Below are positions 37,621 through 45,988 of a stretch of DNA of 64,000 nucleotides, piece after piece. How positions within the stretch are numbered: the first letter of the stretch is position 1; every line of letters starts with the position of its first letter. The stretch comes from Polaribacter sp. BAL334. Its GTDB lineage: Bacteria > Bacteroidota > Bacteroidia > Flavobacteriales > Flavobacteriaceae. A program made the position numbers and the translations under genes. The stretch is from assembly GCF_015767435.1 (NCBI RefSeq), contig NZ_JADWOV010000319.1, forward strand, positions 186,001 to 250,000, written 5' to 3'. Below the pieces are notes generated by a model, which did not search any database, was not told the origin of the DNA, and was given only the letters and a program-made list of their open reading frames with translations.

Positions 37621-38648
37621 TACACGTAAAGTTTCTTTTTTCTGATGAGCAACCAAATCACCACAGGTGCACCAAAAAGTGAGGTAATTGCATTGATGGG
37701 CAAGGTATGTTCGCTTGTTGGCAATTGCGCAATAATATCACAAAGCAGTAATACAATAGCTCCAATTAACATAGTTGCAGGCACTAAAACCTTATGATTT
37801 GAGGTTGTAAAAAGCATTCTTGCCAAATGAGGTACAGCCAATCCTACAAAAGCAATTGGTCCTGAAAATGCTGTAATAACGCCAGTCAATATACTCGTAA
37901 TGAGCAAGATGATATTTCTGTTTTTTTGAATCGGAATTCCTAAACTTTTTGCATAGTTTTCGCCCAAAAGCAAACTGTTTAAAGATTTTAAAATGGGAAA
38001 AATTCCGCACATGGCTAACACATAGAAAACAGCAAAAACTAGGATTTCATTCCAACTCAAATTGCCCAAACTACCAAAACTCCAAAACACGAATTGTTGC
38101 AATTGAGTAGCTTCACTAAAATAAGATAACACACTGATAATTGCAGATGCAAAACTGCCAAACATCAATCCAATAATCAAAATGGACATGGTATTTCGTA
38201 CATTATTGGCAGCAAAAATAACAGCTGATAATACTAAAAATGCGCCTAAACTGGCAGCAATTGGCAATGTCCAGTTTGATAAAGTTCCGCTCATTAAAAC
38301 GCCTCCAAACAAACTAGAACCCAACAATAAAAAGGCAACACCCAAACTTGCGCCTGAAGAAATTCCCAATACAAAAGGACCTGCCAACGGATTTCTGAAC
38401 AAGGTTTGCATCAACAAACCACTCACAGACAATCCTGAGCCAACCATCACAGCAGTAATTGCTTTCGGAATTCGGAAATTCAACACAATAATTTCCCAAC
38501 TTTCTTTATTGGCATTTTCGCCCATCAAAACAGCCATAATATCTTGAATAGGAATCATTACAGAACCCAAACTGATGTTCACAAAAAACAATACAATCCC
38601 TAAAACAGAGAGGAATAAAAAATGTTTTTTGTAAGATGTTTTGTTCAT
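37620..38648 (-). CDS. FecCD family ABC transporter permease
   Basis: 342 residues, about ten helices. Family landmarks are GLLMQTLFRNPLAGPFVLGISSG in the N-terminal half (only part quoted: GLLMQTLFRNPLAGP) and GPIAFVGLAVPHLAR in the C-terminal half. Imports iron-siderophore, heme or cobalamin across the inner membrane. No periplasmic binding protein or TonB-dependent receptor is nearby, so these must be encoded elsewhere. Confidence 0.95.
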   Translation of the reverse strand: MNKTSYKKHFLFLSVLGIVLFFVNISLGSVMIPIQDIMAVLMGENANKESWEIIVLNFRIPKAITAVMVGSGLSVSGLLMQTLFRNPLAGPFVLGISSGASLGVAFLLLGSSLFGGVLMSGTLSNWTLPIAASLGAFLVLSAVIFAANNVRNTMSILIIGLMFGSFASAIISVLSYFSEATQLQQFVFWSFGSLGNLSWNEILVFAVFYVLAMCGIFPILKSLNSLLLGENYAKSLGIPIQKNRNIILLITSILTGVITAFSGPIAFVGLAVPHLARMLFTTSNHKVLVPATMLIGAIVLLLCDIIAQLPTSEHTLPINAITSLFGAPVVIWLLIRKKKLYV

Positions 38649-38708
38649 TTTAAAAGTTCAATACTATTCAAATTTTTTGATTATTTATTGATAGATAACT
38701 ATTTATTA

Positions 38709-39050
38709 CTATTCCTTAAATTTATTATATTCTTCTAAATCAATATCACTTTTCTCAGGATTTTTAGATGAGTAATAGACTTTAAAGGTTTTTCCAACAC
38801 AGCCCTTAGTGCCATCTTTGCATCTAAAAAATCTTGTAGAAATTATATTTTCAAATTCTATGTTATCTACTTTATACATATATATAAGTCTATATTCTTT
38901 GTTTGAATAATGAAAATCAACTATTTCTCCTATTGTTTCCTCTTTGTTATTATTAATTTCATTTTGATAACTATTTTTATTGTAAACAACATAAAGAATT
39001 ATGATAAACATAAGAAAAATGAACCAAAAAGTATTTTTATTATTTTCCAT
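38709..39050 (-). CDS. Small membrane-anchored protein, unknown function
   Basis: 113 residues: one N-terminal helix (about 8-24) and a soluble domain of about 85 residues with two Cys six residues apart (FFRCKDGTKGCVG) and a strand-rich pattern ending KVYYSSKNPEKS. The shape recalls DUF3592-like domains, where strands end in a V-x-Y-x-P-x-x-P motif, but this is a loose match. Leftward, upstream of the permease gene. Confidence 0.65.
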   Translation of the reverse strand: MENNKNTFWFIFLMFIIILYVVYNKNSYQNEINNNKEETIGEIVDFHYSNKEYRLIYMYKVDNIEFENIISTRFFRCKDGTKGCVGKTFKVYYSSKNPEKSDIDLEEYNKFKE

Positions 39051-39130
39051 TTAAATTATTATCAAATGATTTGATTCTTGAAGAAACTTCTAATTTCGTA
39101 TGTGTATTTCCAAACCATTGACTTAGATAT

Positions 39131-39712
39131 TTATGCTACATATTCAGTTAAAAATTTCACTAATTTTTCAATAGCCAAACCTCTATGAGAAATCCGATTT
39201 TTATCTGCTGAGTCCATTTCAGCAAAGGATTTTTCAAATCCATTTGGTTGAAAAATTGGGTCGTATCCAAAACCTTGGTTGCCTTGTTTTTTAGTGAGGA
39301 TTGTTCCTTTGCAAATCCCTTCAAAATAATATTGATTTCCATCTAAATTCAGACAAATTACAGTTCGGAATTGCGCATTTCTGTTCTCAACACCAGCCAT
39401 TTCAGAAAGCAATTTTGTCATATTATTTTCAGCATTGCTAGGCTCTCCAGCATATCTTGCAGAATATACTCCAGGTTTTCCATCAAGTGCAGTTACTTCC
39501 AAACCAGTATCATCCGCAAAACAATTCATTCCATATTTTTGGGTGATAAAATCGGCTTTTATGGCTGCATTTCCTTCCAAAGTTGTGGCAGTTTCTTCAA
39601 TGTCCTCCTCACAATTGATGTCTTTCAAACTCACTAATTGTATAGAGTTTGGCAACATTTCTTGCACTTCTTTCAGTTTGTGGGCATTGTTGGTAGCAAA
39701 AACCAGTGTCAT
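39131..39712 (-). CDS. rdgB: Non-canonical purine NTP pyrophosphatase (RdgB/HAM1)
   Basis: 193 residues. It hydrolyses ITP, dITP and XTP to the monophosphate and so keeps damaged purines out of DNA and RNA. Landmarks: [34 protein letters not shown] (catalytic DDTG), [13 protein letters not shown] and [10 protein letters not shown]. Confidence 0.97.
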   Translation of the reverse strand: MTLVFATNNAHKLKEVQEMLPNSIQLVSLKDINCEEDIEETATTLEGNAAIKADFITQKYGMNCFADDTGLEVTALDGKPGVYSARYAGEPSNAENNMTKLLSEMAGVENRNAQFRTVICLNLDGNQYYFEGICKGTILTKKQGNQGFGYDPIFQPNGFEKSFAEMDSADKNRISHRGLAIEKLVKFLTEYVA

Positions 39713-39763
39713 CTATTATTTTTTAAAAGGCAAAACTAAACAAAATTTTAAGGGTTTTTGTAG

Positions 39764-39866
39764 TTTCTGTTGTTTCTATTGTTTGAGGGTTTCTATTGTT
39801 TCTGTTGTTTGAGGGTTTCTATTGTTTCTGTTGTTTGAGGGTTTCTATTGTTTTTATTGTTGTATT
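39764..39866. repeat. 26-bp tandem repeat built from TTTCTRTTG words
   Basis: Three 26-bp units begin at 39785, 39811 and 39837 (GAGGGTTTCTATTG, then TTTCTGTTGTTT), preceded by two loose 9-bp words. Located between rdgB and rlmH. The inverse of this unit occurs at 41476-41513. Confidence 0.9.
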
Positions 39867-39876
39867 AGTTTATTGC

Positions 39877-39923
39877 TACATTAACTCATTGCTACATTAT
39901 CTCATTATCTCATTATCTCATTG
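39877..39923. repeat. 8-bp TCTCATTA / CTACATTA array at the end of rlmH
   Basis: Loose words CTACATTA and ACTCATTG are followed by three near-identical TCTCATTA units; the array runs into the rlmH stop codon at 39918. Confidence 0.75.
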
Positions 39924-40391
39924 ATGATGATAAGGCTCATTTTTCAGAATCGTATACGCTCTGTACAATTGTTCAATCACAAAAACTCGAATCATTTGAT
40001 GTGAAAAAGTCATTTTTGATAGAGAAATTTTACCACTTGCTTTTGCATAGACTGCTTCCGAAAAGCCATAAGGACCACCAATTACCAAGACCAATTGTTT
40101 GGTGCCTGCATTCATTTTTTTCTGTAAAAAATTGGAAAATTCAACAGATGTAAATTGACTGCCATTTTCATCCAACAATAGCAATTCATCTGTAGGTTGT
40201 AGTTTGCTGAGAATGAGTTCGCCTTCTTTTTCTTTTTGTTGTGATTCGCTTAAATTTTTGGCATTTTTGATATCTTGAATTACTTCAAACTCAAATTTGA
40301 TATAGTGTTTTAAACGCTGCTGGTATTCATCCATCAAAGATTGTAAAGCTTTGTTGTCTGTTTTTCCGATAGCAAGTAGTTTGATTTTCAT
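39918..40391 (-). CDS. rlmH: 23S rRNA (pseudouridine1915-N3)-methyltransferase RlmH
   Basis: 157 residues, a SPOUT trefoil-knot methyltransferase that acts on helix 69 of assembled ribosomes. Landmarks: LLALGKTDNK-like start (LLAIGKTDNK), LLLDENGSQFTSVEFS, FVIGGPYGFSEAV-like VIGGPYGFSEAVY and the C-terminal HQMIRVFVIEQLYRAY. A leader with nested hairpins lies in front of it. Confidence 0.97.
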   Translation of the reverse strand: MKIKLLAIGKTDNKALQSLMDEYQQRLKHYIKFEFEVIQDIKNAKNLSESQQKEKEGELILSKLQPTDELLLLDENGSQFTSVEFSNFLQKKMNAGTKQLVLVIGGPYGFSEAVYAKASGKISLSKMTFSHQMIRVFVIEQLYRAYTILKNEPYHHQ

Positions 40392-40426
40392 ATGTGTAAA
40401 ATTTATTTTTTAGCGGTCACATATGC

Positions 40427-40482
40427 AATCGCCAATTTATTCATTGGTGTTTGCTACAGCAAACTCATAATTGATGGCGATT
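40427..40482 (-). other. Nested hairpin in the rlmH leader / nadC-rlmH gap
   Basis: AATCGCCA (40427-40434) pairs with TGGCGATT (40475-40482), enclosing GTTTGC-TACA-GCAAAC (40449-40464). A minus-strand -7 box ends at 40491, so the whole fold would lie at the start of the rlmH leader. Confidence 0.5.
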
Positions 40483-40490
40483 TCATGTCG

Positions 40491-40498
40491 CAAAATTA
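40491..40498 (-). promoter_or_regulatory. Candidate -7 box of rlmH
   Basis: Minus strand TAATTTTG, about 100 bases before the rlmH ATG, placing the nested hairpin inside the 5' leader. Confidence 0.45.
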
Positions 40499-40548
40499 CA
40501 AATTATGCCATATGAATTTGTATTTTTACCTCGAACAAACAAAATTAT

Positions 40549-41406
40549 ATGATTTCAAAAGCTCAATTTGATAAAGAAATAGCCTTGATTATCGAAAATG
40601 CCATTAGAGAAGATGTGGGTGATGGCGATCACAGTTCGCTTTCTTGCATCCCAAAAGAAGCCACAGGCAAAGCAAAATTGCTAGTGAAAGATGAAGGAAT
40701 CATTGCAGGTGTTGCGTTTGCAAAACAAGTTTTTGTATATGTAGATGCCAATTTAAAAGTGGAAACGTTCATCAATGATGGAGAAATAGTAGCTTTTGGC
40801 GATGTTGTTTTTCATGTTTCAGGAAGTTCACAATCCATCTTAAAAGCAGAACGTTTGGTGCTCAATGCCATGCAAAGAATGAGTGCAATTGCGACCAAAA
40901 CAGCGCATTTTGTAGAGGTATTAAAAGGTACAAATACCAAAATTTTAGACACCAGAAAAACCACTCCAGGCATTCGTGCATTGGAAAAATGGGCTGTAAT
41001 CATTGGAGGAGGAGAAAACCACAGATTTGCCTTGTATGACATGATCATGCTGAAAGACAATCATATTGATTTTGCAGGCGGAATTTCGGAGGCAATTCAC
41101 AAAACAAAAGCGTATTTACAAGCAAACAATCTCGATTTAAAAATCATTGTAGAAGCTAGAAATCTGGAAGAAATTCAGGAAATTCTAACTCATGAAGGCA
41201 TTTATAGAATTCTGATAGACAATTTTAGTTTCGAAGACACCAAAAAAGCAGTGGAATTGATTGGCAATAAATGTTTGACAGAATCCTCAGGAGGCATCAA
41301 TGAAAATACCCTCAGAAAATATGCAGATTGTGGTGTCAATTACATTTCATCAGGCGCATTAACGCATTCTGTGTATAATATGGATTTGAGTTTGAAAGCT
41401 TTTTAA
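40549..41406 (+). CDS. nadC: Nicotinate-nucleotide pyrophosphorylase (carboxylating)
   Basis: 285 residues. It makes nicotinate mononucleotide from quinolinate and PRPP in NAD synthesis. Landmarks: IREDVGDGDHSS at the N-terminus, LNAMQRMSAIATKTA, ILDTRKTTPGIRALEKWAV (phosphate and quinolinate site) and ESSGGINENTL near the C-terminus. Confidence 0.97.
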   Translation: MISKAQFDKEIALIIENAIREDVGDGDHSSLSCIPKEATGKAKLLVKDEGIIAGVAFAKQVFVYVDANLKVETFINDGEIVAFGDVVFHVSGSSQSILKAERLVLNAMQRMSAIATKTAHFVEVLKGTNTKILDTRKTTPGIRALEKWAVIIGGGENHRFALYDMIMLKDNHIDFAGGISEAIHKTKAYLQANNLDLKIIVEARNLEEIQEILTHEGIYRILIDNFSFEDTKKAVELIGNKCLTESSGGINENTLRKYADCGVNYISSGALTHSVYNMDLSLKAF

Positions 41407-41407
41407 A

Positions 41408-41455
41408 GTGGCAAAGTGGCAAAGTGACAAAGTAGCAAAGAGGCAAAGTGGAAAT
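41408..41455. repeat. 8-bp GTGGCAAA tandem array (6 units)
   Basis: Six consecutive 8-bp units, starting directly after the nadC stop: GTGGCAAA, GTGGCAAA, then single-base variants. The same unit recurs at 42100-42147, and in reverse at 42623-42662. Confidence 0.92.
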
Positions 41456-41475
41456 GAATCAATGAACTAAACTAA

Positions 41476-41513
41476 CAATAGAAACCCTCAAACAATAGAA
41501 ACAACAGAAACCA
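41476..41513. repeat. CAATAGAAACCCTCAAA repeats, inverse of 39764-39866
   Basis: CAATAGAAACCCTCAAA, then CAATAGAAACAACAGAAAC: the reverse complement of the 26-bp unit at 39785-39862. The two copies flank rlmH-nadC in inverted orientation. Confidence 0.85.
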
Positions 41514-41521
41514 AAAGAAAC

Positions 41522-42094
41522 ATGTCAAATAACTTTATAGAAAGTGAAGAATTTGTAAAAATTGATTTTTCAAAAACACCCTTGAAAAAGGGAATTTATG
41601 ATCAATGTAGATTTGTGAATTGTAATTTTGAAAATGTACATGCTTCCAATATCGAGTTTGTTGAGTGTGAATTTATAGACTGTAATTTTAGCAATGCCAT
41701 CGTAAAAGATACTGCTTTTAAAGATGTCCGATTTGAGAATTGCAAAATGCTAGGTGTAAAATTTAGTGATTGCAATTCTTTTTTACTCAAAGTGTATTTT
41801 AAAGAGTGCACGTTGTCTTTTGCTTCATTTTTCCAATTGAAAATGTCGCATACAAAGTTTATGAAATGCAATCTAACTTCTGTTGATTTTGTTGAAACCC
41901 AGCTCACAAATGCTACTTTTGAACAATGTGATTTGAAAAGCGCTATTTTTGAAAGTTCAAATCTTCAAAAAGCAGATTTTAGTTCGTCGTTTAATTTTAT
42001 CATCAGCCCAGATAAAAATCTACTAAAAGGAGCTATTTTTAGCAAAGAAAATGTTGTGGGACTTTTGGATGGGTTTGGGATTGTTGTTCATTGA
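41522..42094 (+). CDS. Pentapeptide-repeat protein (Qnr/MfpA-like shape)
   Basis: 190 residues, almost all in A(D/N)LxF-type pentapeptides, such as CNFENVHASNIEFVECEF and ATFEQCDLKSAIFESSNL. Such proteins form a right-handed quadrilateral beta helix; some mimic DNA and protect gyrase. Eleven or so Cys face inward positions. A two-part fold split near residue 100 (FASFFQLKM) is reminiscent of Qnr, but gyrase binding is not established here. Confidence 0.88.
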   Translation: MSNNFIESEEFVKIDFSKTPLKKGIYDQCRFVNCNFENVHASNIEFVECEFIDCNFSNAIVKDTAFKDVRFENCKMLGVKFSDCNSFLLKVYFKECTLSFASFFQLKMSHTKFMKCNLTSVDFVETQLTNATFEQCDLKSAIFESSNLQKADFSSSFNFIISPDKNLLKGAIFSKENVVGLLDGFGIVVH

Positions 42095-42099
42095 GTAAA

Positions 42100-42147
42100 G
42101 TGGCAGAGAGGCAAAGAGGCAAAGCAGCAAAGTGGCAAAGAGGCAAA
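42100..42147. repeat. 8-bp GTGGCAAA / GAGGCAAA tandem array (6 units)
   Basis: GTGGCAGA, GAGGCAAA, GAGGCAAA, GCAGCAAA, GTGGCAAA, GAGGCAAA. It lies 33 bases upstream of the four-helix-bundle gene. Confidence 0.92.
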
Positions 42148-42180
42148 GTTTGCAAGAATTGAATTGTAATAAAATATGCT

Positions 42181-42513
42181 ATGAAAACTTTTAAAGAATT
42201 ATTAGTTTGGCAAAAATCAATGCTTTTGGTTACTGAAATTTATAAGGTTACGAAGGAATATCCAAAAGAAGAATTATTTGGTTTAAGTTCTCAAATGAGA
42301 AGAAGTTCAGTTTCAATACCCAGTAATATTGCTGAGGGTTTTGGAAGAGAGGGCTTAAATGATTTTATTCGATTTTTAAATATTTCAATATCATCACTTT
42401 TTGAAATACAAACTCAAATAGAGATATCCTATAATTTGAATTTTATTGATAAAGTTGTGTTTGAAGATTTATATACATCAACAAAAGAAATTGAACGAAT
42501 GCTTTCAAGTTAG
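42181..42513 (+). CDS. Four-helix-bundle protein (23S rRNA intervening-sequence protein family)
   Basis: 110 residues. Family signature: FKELLVWQKSM, LSSQMRRSSVSIPSNIAEGF and FLNISISSLFEIQTQ. These proteins fold as pentamers of four-helix bundles and are encoded both within rRNA intervening sequences and as free chromosomal genes; their function is unresolved. Here the gene lies between 8-bp arrays in opposite orientation (42100-42147 and 42623-42662), outside any rRNA. Confidence 0.93.
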   Translation: MKTFKELLVWQKSMLLVTEIYKVTKEYPKEELFGLSSQMRRSSVSIPSNIAEGFGREGLNDFIRFLNISISSLFEIQTQIEISYNLNFIDKVVFEDLYTSTKEIERMLSS

Positions 42514-42622
42514 ATAAGAAGTCTAAAAGCAAAAAAGATGTCTAATTTTCAATCAAACAATTATTAAGAAAAAGAGATGAAATCTAAAGTAAATAAAAAG
42601 TCGTTCAACATTTCTTTAAAAC

Positions 42623-42662
42623 TTTGCAACTTTGCCACTCTGCAACTTAGTAACTCAAAAAC
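42623..42662. repeat. 8-bp array in inverted orientation (TTTGCCAC type)
   Basis: TTTGCAAC, TTTGCCAC, TCTGCAAC, TTAGTAAC, TCAAAAAC: five units whose reverse complement is the GTGGCAAA unit. It ends 8 bases before the YihY start. Confidence 0.85.
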
Positions 42663-42670
42663 TTAAAAAA

Positions 42671-43618
42671 ATGTCCAAAGAAGTAGAAGAACAATTACAA
42701 AAAATACCCATCATCAATTGGTTGGTGAAATTCGGAAAAAAAATAAAAATTCCTGGATTGGAAGGTATGTCTTTGTATGATGTGTTGGAAATGTATGGAA
42801 TTGGTATTATTAAAGGCGCTTTAACATCAAGAGCAGGAGGCATTGCTTTTAGTTTTTTTATGGCTATTTTCCCGTTTTTACTGTTTATTTTAACACTCAT
42901 TTCATACATTCCAATTGATGGATTTCAAGAAGGATTATTTGCATTTATCAAAGATGTTTTACCGCCAAAAACTTTCGATTCTGTAAATATGGTTTTGTTG
43001 GATATTCTTAACAATCAATATGGTGGTTTGTTGTCTTTCGGATTTGTATTATCCATTTTTTTAATGACAAATGGCATCAATGCTATTTTTGGGGGTTTTG
43101 AATATTCGTATCACGTTAAAGAATTTCGCAATGTTTTTAGGTCGTATTTCGTTTCTTTAGGAGTGTCTTTAATTCTATCACTTTTTTTAATTATTACTGT
43201 AACGCTCACTATTTTTTACCAAGTTGCATTGGCTAAAATTCACGAAAATGGCTGGTTAAATACCTCAGATTTAAACCTGTTTTATATTGGTAAAAATATC
43301 CTTTTTTTAATCATGATTTTTACGATTGTTTCCTTACTTTTTCGATACGGAACAAAGCAAGGAAAAGAAACGAAATTCTTCTCTGTAGGAGCAATTTTGA
43401 CCACAGTAGTTTCGCTTTTTACCTTTTATTTATTTGGAATTTATGTGGAGAAATTCGCACAATACAATCAGTTGTATGGTTCCATAGGTACCTTACTAAT
43501 TTTGATGTTATTCGTTTGGCTAAATGCCATCATTCTCTTGCTTGGTTTTGAATTAAACGCCTCTTTATACGCATTGAAATGGCGAAATAAAACCAAAAAA
43601 CGTCTTGAGAATAGCTAG
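42671..43618 (+). CDS. YihY/BrkB family inner-membrane protein
   Basis: 315 residues, about six helices. Family landmarks: ALTSRAGGIAFSFFMAIFPFLL near the first helix, LSIFLMTNGINAIFGGFEYSY and GSIGTLLILMLFVWLNAIIL (each only partly conserved). Once annotated as RNase BN, the family is now seen as a putative transporter or flippase. The ATG at 42671 (MSKEVEEQ) avoids the repeat array that the longer frame would translate. Confidence 0.9.
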   Translation: MSKEVEEQLQKIPIINWLVKFGKKIKIPGLEGMSLYDVLEMYGIGIIKGALTSRAGGIAFSFFMAIFPFLLFILTLISYIPIDGFQEGLFAFIKDVLPPKTFDSVNMVLLDILNNQYGGLLSFGFVLSIFLMTNGINAIFGGFEYSYHVKEFRNVFRSYFVSLGVSLILSLFLIITVTLTIFYQVALAKIHENGWLNTSDLNLFYIGKNILFLIMIFTIVSLLFRYGTKQGKETKFFSVGAILTTVVSLFTFYLFGIYVEKFAQYNQLYGSIGTLLILMLFVWLNAIILLLGFELNASLYALKWRNKTKKRLENS

Positions 43619-43647
43619 GTTTTATCGATATTTGCGGCTTGATTAGG

Positions 43648-43693
43648 AATTACGAACTACGAATTATCAAGTGTAAATTCGTAATTCGTAATT
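43648..43693. repeat. 18-bp near-perfect inverted repeat before hisS
   Basis: Arms 43648-43665 and 43676-43693 match at 17 of 18 positions around a 10-base loop. Each arm is itself built of ATTACGA words. No T run follows, so it is not a standard terminator; it ends 20 bases before the hisS ATG and could affect initiation. Confidence 0.8.
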
Positions 43694-43713
43694 AAAAATT
43701 TGTAATTAATTAT

Positions 43714-45081
43714 ATGAAACCAAGCATTCCAAAAGGAACTAGAGATTTTTCACCTACAGAAGTAGCCAACAGAACCTATATCATCAATACCATAAAAACG
43801 GCTTTTGAAAACTTCGGATTTCAGCCAATTGAAACACCCAGTTTTGAAAATTCAGAAACCTTGATGGGCAAATATGGTGAAGAAGGTGATCGATTGATTT
43901 TTAAGATTTTGAATTCTGGGGATTATTTGGATAAAGCCACTGAGCAATTTTTAACAGAGAAAAATAGTGTAAAACTCACATCACAAATCTCCGAAAAAGC
44001 CTTACGTTATGACCTTACAGTCCCTTTTGCAAGATATGTAGTGCAACACCAAAATGACATTACCTTTCCTTTCAAACGCTATCAAATTCAGCCAGTTTGG
44101 CGCGCAGATCGTCCACAAAAAGGACGTTTTAGAGAGTTTTATCAGTGTGATGCTGATGTGGTTGGCAGTGATTCTCTATGGCAAGAAGTGGAGTTTGTAC
44201 AATTGTATGACAGTGTTTTTTCAAGCTTAGGTTTGCAAGGAACTACTATCAAAATCAACAACCGTAAAATCCTTTCTGGAATTGCGGAAGTGATTGGTGC
44301 ATCAGACAAATTGATTGATTTTACAGTTGCTTTAGATAAATTGGATAAAATCGGTAAAGAGGGTGTTGAAAAAGAAATGATTTCCAAAGGAATTTCGGAA
44401 GAAGCTATTGAAAAAGTGCAACCTTTGTTTGATTTTTCGGGAACAAATCTTGAGAAATTAGGAGCACTTGACAATCTATTGCAATCGTCAGAAGAAGGAA
44501 AAAAAGGCGTTGCTGAGTTGCGTTTTATCATCGAAAACACCCAGCAAATGGGATTGCAATCAGCCACATTGACCATTGATGTTACCTTGGCAAGAGGACT
44601 CAATTATTATACAGGAGCTATTTTTGAAGTGGCTGCACCCAAAACAGTGAGCATGGGTTCCATTGGTGGTGGTGGAAGATATGATGATTTGACAGGAATT
44701 TTTGGCTTGAAAGATGTTTCTGGAGTGGGGATTTCCTTTGGATTGGATCGAATTTATTTGGTGTTGGAAGAATTGGGATTGTTCAAAGCAGTTGCCTTGC
44801 CAAAACCCAAAGTCTTATTTCTGAATTTGGGCGAAAATGAAGCCTTGTATTCTTTGAAAGCCATTCAACAATTGAGAGCCTTACACATCAAATCAGAATT
44901 GTATCCTGAAGCTGCAAAAATGAAAAAACAATTTGCGTATGCTGACAAACGTGCCATTCCTTTTGTGGTGATTGTGGGTTCAGAAGAAATTACAAATGAA
45001 AGCTACACATTGAAAAACATGGTTTCTGGGGAGCAAAATTCGGTATCGCTTTCAGAATTGATATCACTAGTAACCGTATAA
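43714..45081 (+). CDS. hisS: Histidine-tRNA ligase
   Basis: 455 residues, class II. Motif 1 region [14 protein letters not shown], motif 2 [13 protein letters not shown], the His-specific motif [13 protein letters not shown], motif 3 [13 protein letters not shown], and a C-terminal anticodon-binding domain ([15 protein letters not shown]). Full length. Confidence 0.98.
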   Translation: MKPSIPKGTRDFSPTEVANRTYIINTIKTAFENFGFQPIETPSFENSETLMGKYGEEGDRLIFKILNSGDYLDKATEQFLTEKNSVKLTSQISEKALRYDLTVPFARYVVQHQNDITFPFKRYQIQPVWRADRPQKGRFREFYQCDADVVGSDSLWQEVEFVQLYDSVFSSLGLQGTTIKINNRKILSGIAEVIGASDKLIDFTVALDKLDKIGKEGVEKEMISKGISEEAIEKVQPLFDFSGTNLEKLGALDNLLQSSEEGKKGVAELRFIIENTQQMGLQSATLTIDVTLARGLNYYTGAIFEVAAPKTVSMGSIGGGGRYDDLTGIFGLKDVSGVGISFGLDRIYLVLEELGLFKAVALPKPKVLFLNLGENEALYSLKAIQQLRALHIKSELYPEAAKMKKQFAYADKRAIPFVVIVGSEEITNESYTLKNMVSGEQNSVSLSELISLVTV

Positions 45082-45189
45082 AATCCGATACTTTTATAGT
45101 TTTAATTGATACCAAATTAGAATTAATAATTTGTAATCACGTAAATTTGCACTTCCATATTGGAGATATTTTTTGATTTATAATTCAGC

Positions 45190-45858
45190 ATGAACGACGA
45201 AACCATCAACGAAATAGGAGAAAATCACATTGCAACTTCTGCAAAAACTCCCTTGAGAGCAGATGCATTTGAACTTTCTGACCAAGAAAAAATAGATAGA
45301 ATTCAAGAAAGTGTAAAAGATATTTTACACACTTTGGGCATGGATTTGACAGACGATAGCCTTCAAGGAACTCCAAGAAGAGTTGCAAAAGCCTTTGTCA
45401 ATGAGTTGTTTATGGGATTGAATCCGAAAAACAAACCAAAACCATCCACCTTTGAAAACAACTACAATTATGGTGAAATGCTCGTAGAAAAAAACATTGT
45501 GGTCTATTCTACTTGCGAACATCATTTGTTGCCCATTATTGGTCGTGCACATGTAGCCTATATTTCCAATGGAAGAGTGATTGGATTGTCAAAAATGAAC
45601 AGAATTGTAGAATATTTTGCCAAAAGACCTCAAGTACAAGAGCGTTTGACGATGCAAGTGGTGCAAGCCATGCAAGAAGCCTTAGGCACTCAAGATGTAG
45701 CTTGTGTGATTGACGCCAAACATTTGTGTGTTAATTCACGCGGAATCAAAGACATTGAAAGTAGCACTGTAACTGCTGAATTTGGAGGAAAATTCAAAGA
45801 AGCTGCCACCAAAAGTGAGTTTTTAGATTACCTGAAATTGGAAACGAGATTTGAGTAA
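45190..45858 (+). CDS. folE: GTP cyclohydrolase I
   Basis: 222 residues. First step of tetrahydrofolate and pterin synthesis, from GTP to dihydroneopterin triphosphate. Zinc ligands are in STCEHHLLP and AKHLCVNSRGI. Also seen are TPRRVAKAF and GLSKMNRIVEYFAKRPQVQE. Normal length with a non-conserved N-terminal tail of about 35 residues. Confidence 0.98.
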   Translation: MNDETINEIGENHIATSAKTPLRADAFELSDQEKIDRIQESVKDILHTLGMDLTDDSLQGTPRRVAKAFVNELFMGLNPKNKPKPSTFENNYNYGEMLVEKNIVVYSTCEHHLLPIIGRAHVAYISNGRVIGLSKMNRIVEYFAKRPQVQERLTMQVVQAMQEALGTQDVACVIDAKHLCVNSRGIKDIESSTVTAEFGGKFKEAATKSEFLDYLKLETRFE

Positions 45859-45883
45859 AGAATATAGAGGAGAGAATGAAGAG

Positions 45884-45975
45884 GAGAGAATAAAGAGTAA
45901 AGAAAAGAGAATAAAGAGTAAAGAAAAGAGAATAATAAAGAGTAAACTTCTAATATCTAACTTCTAACTTCTAAA
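45884..45975. repeat. Purine-rich 21-bp direct repeats and CTTCTAA words after folE
   Basis: AGAGAATAAAGAGTAAAGAA repeats about two and a half times at 45884-45945, followed by three CTTCTAA words at 45947-45975. Strong purine strand bias. Confidence 0.85.
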
Positions 45976-45988
45976 AACAACCAACTCC

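Noticed and set aside
44142-44603. Leftward 153-codon frame inside hisS
   Set aside because: Antisense of a conserved enzyme core, with no signal or family pattern.
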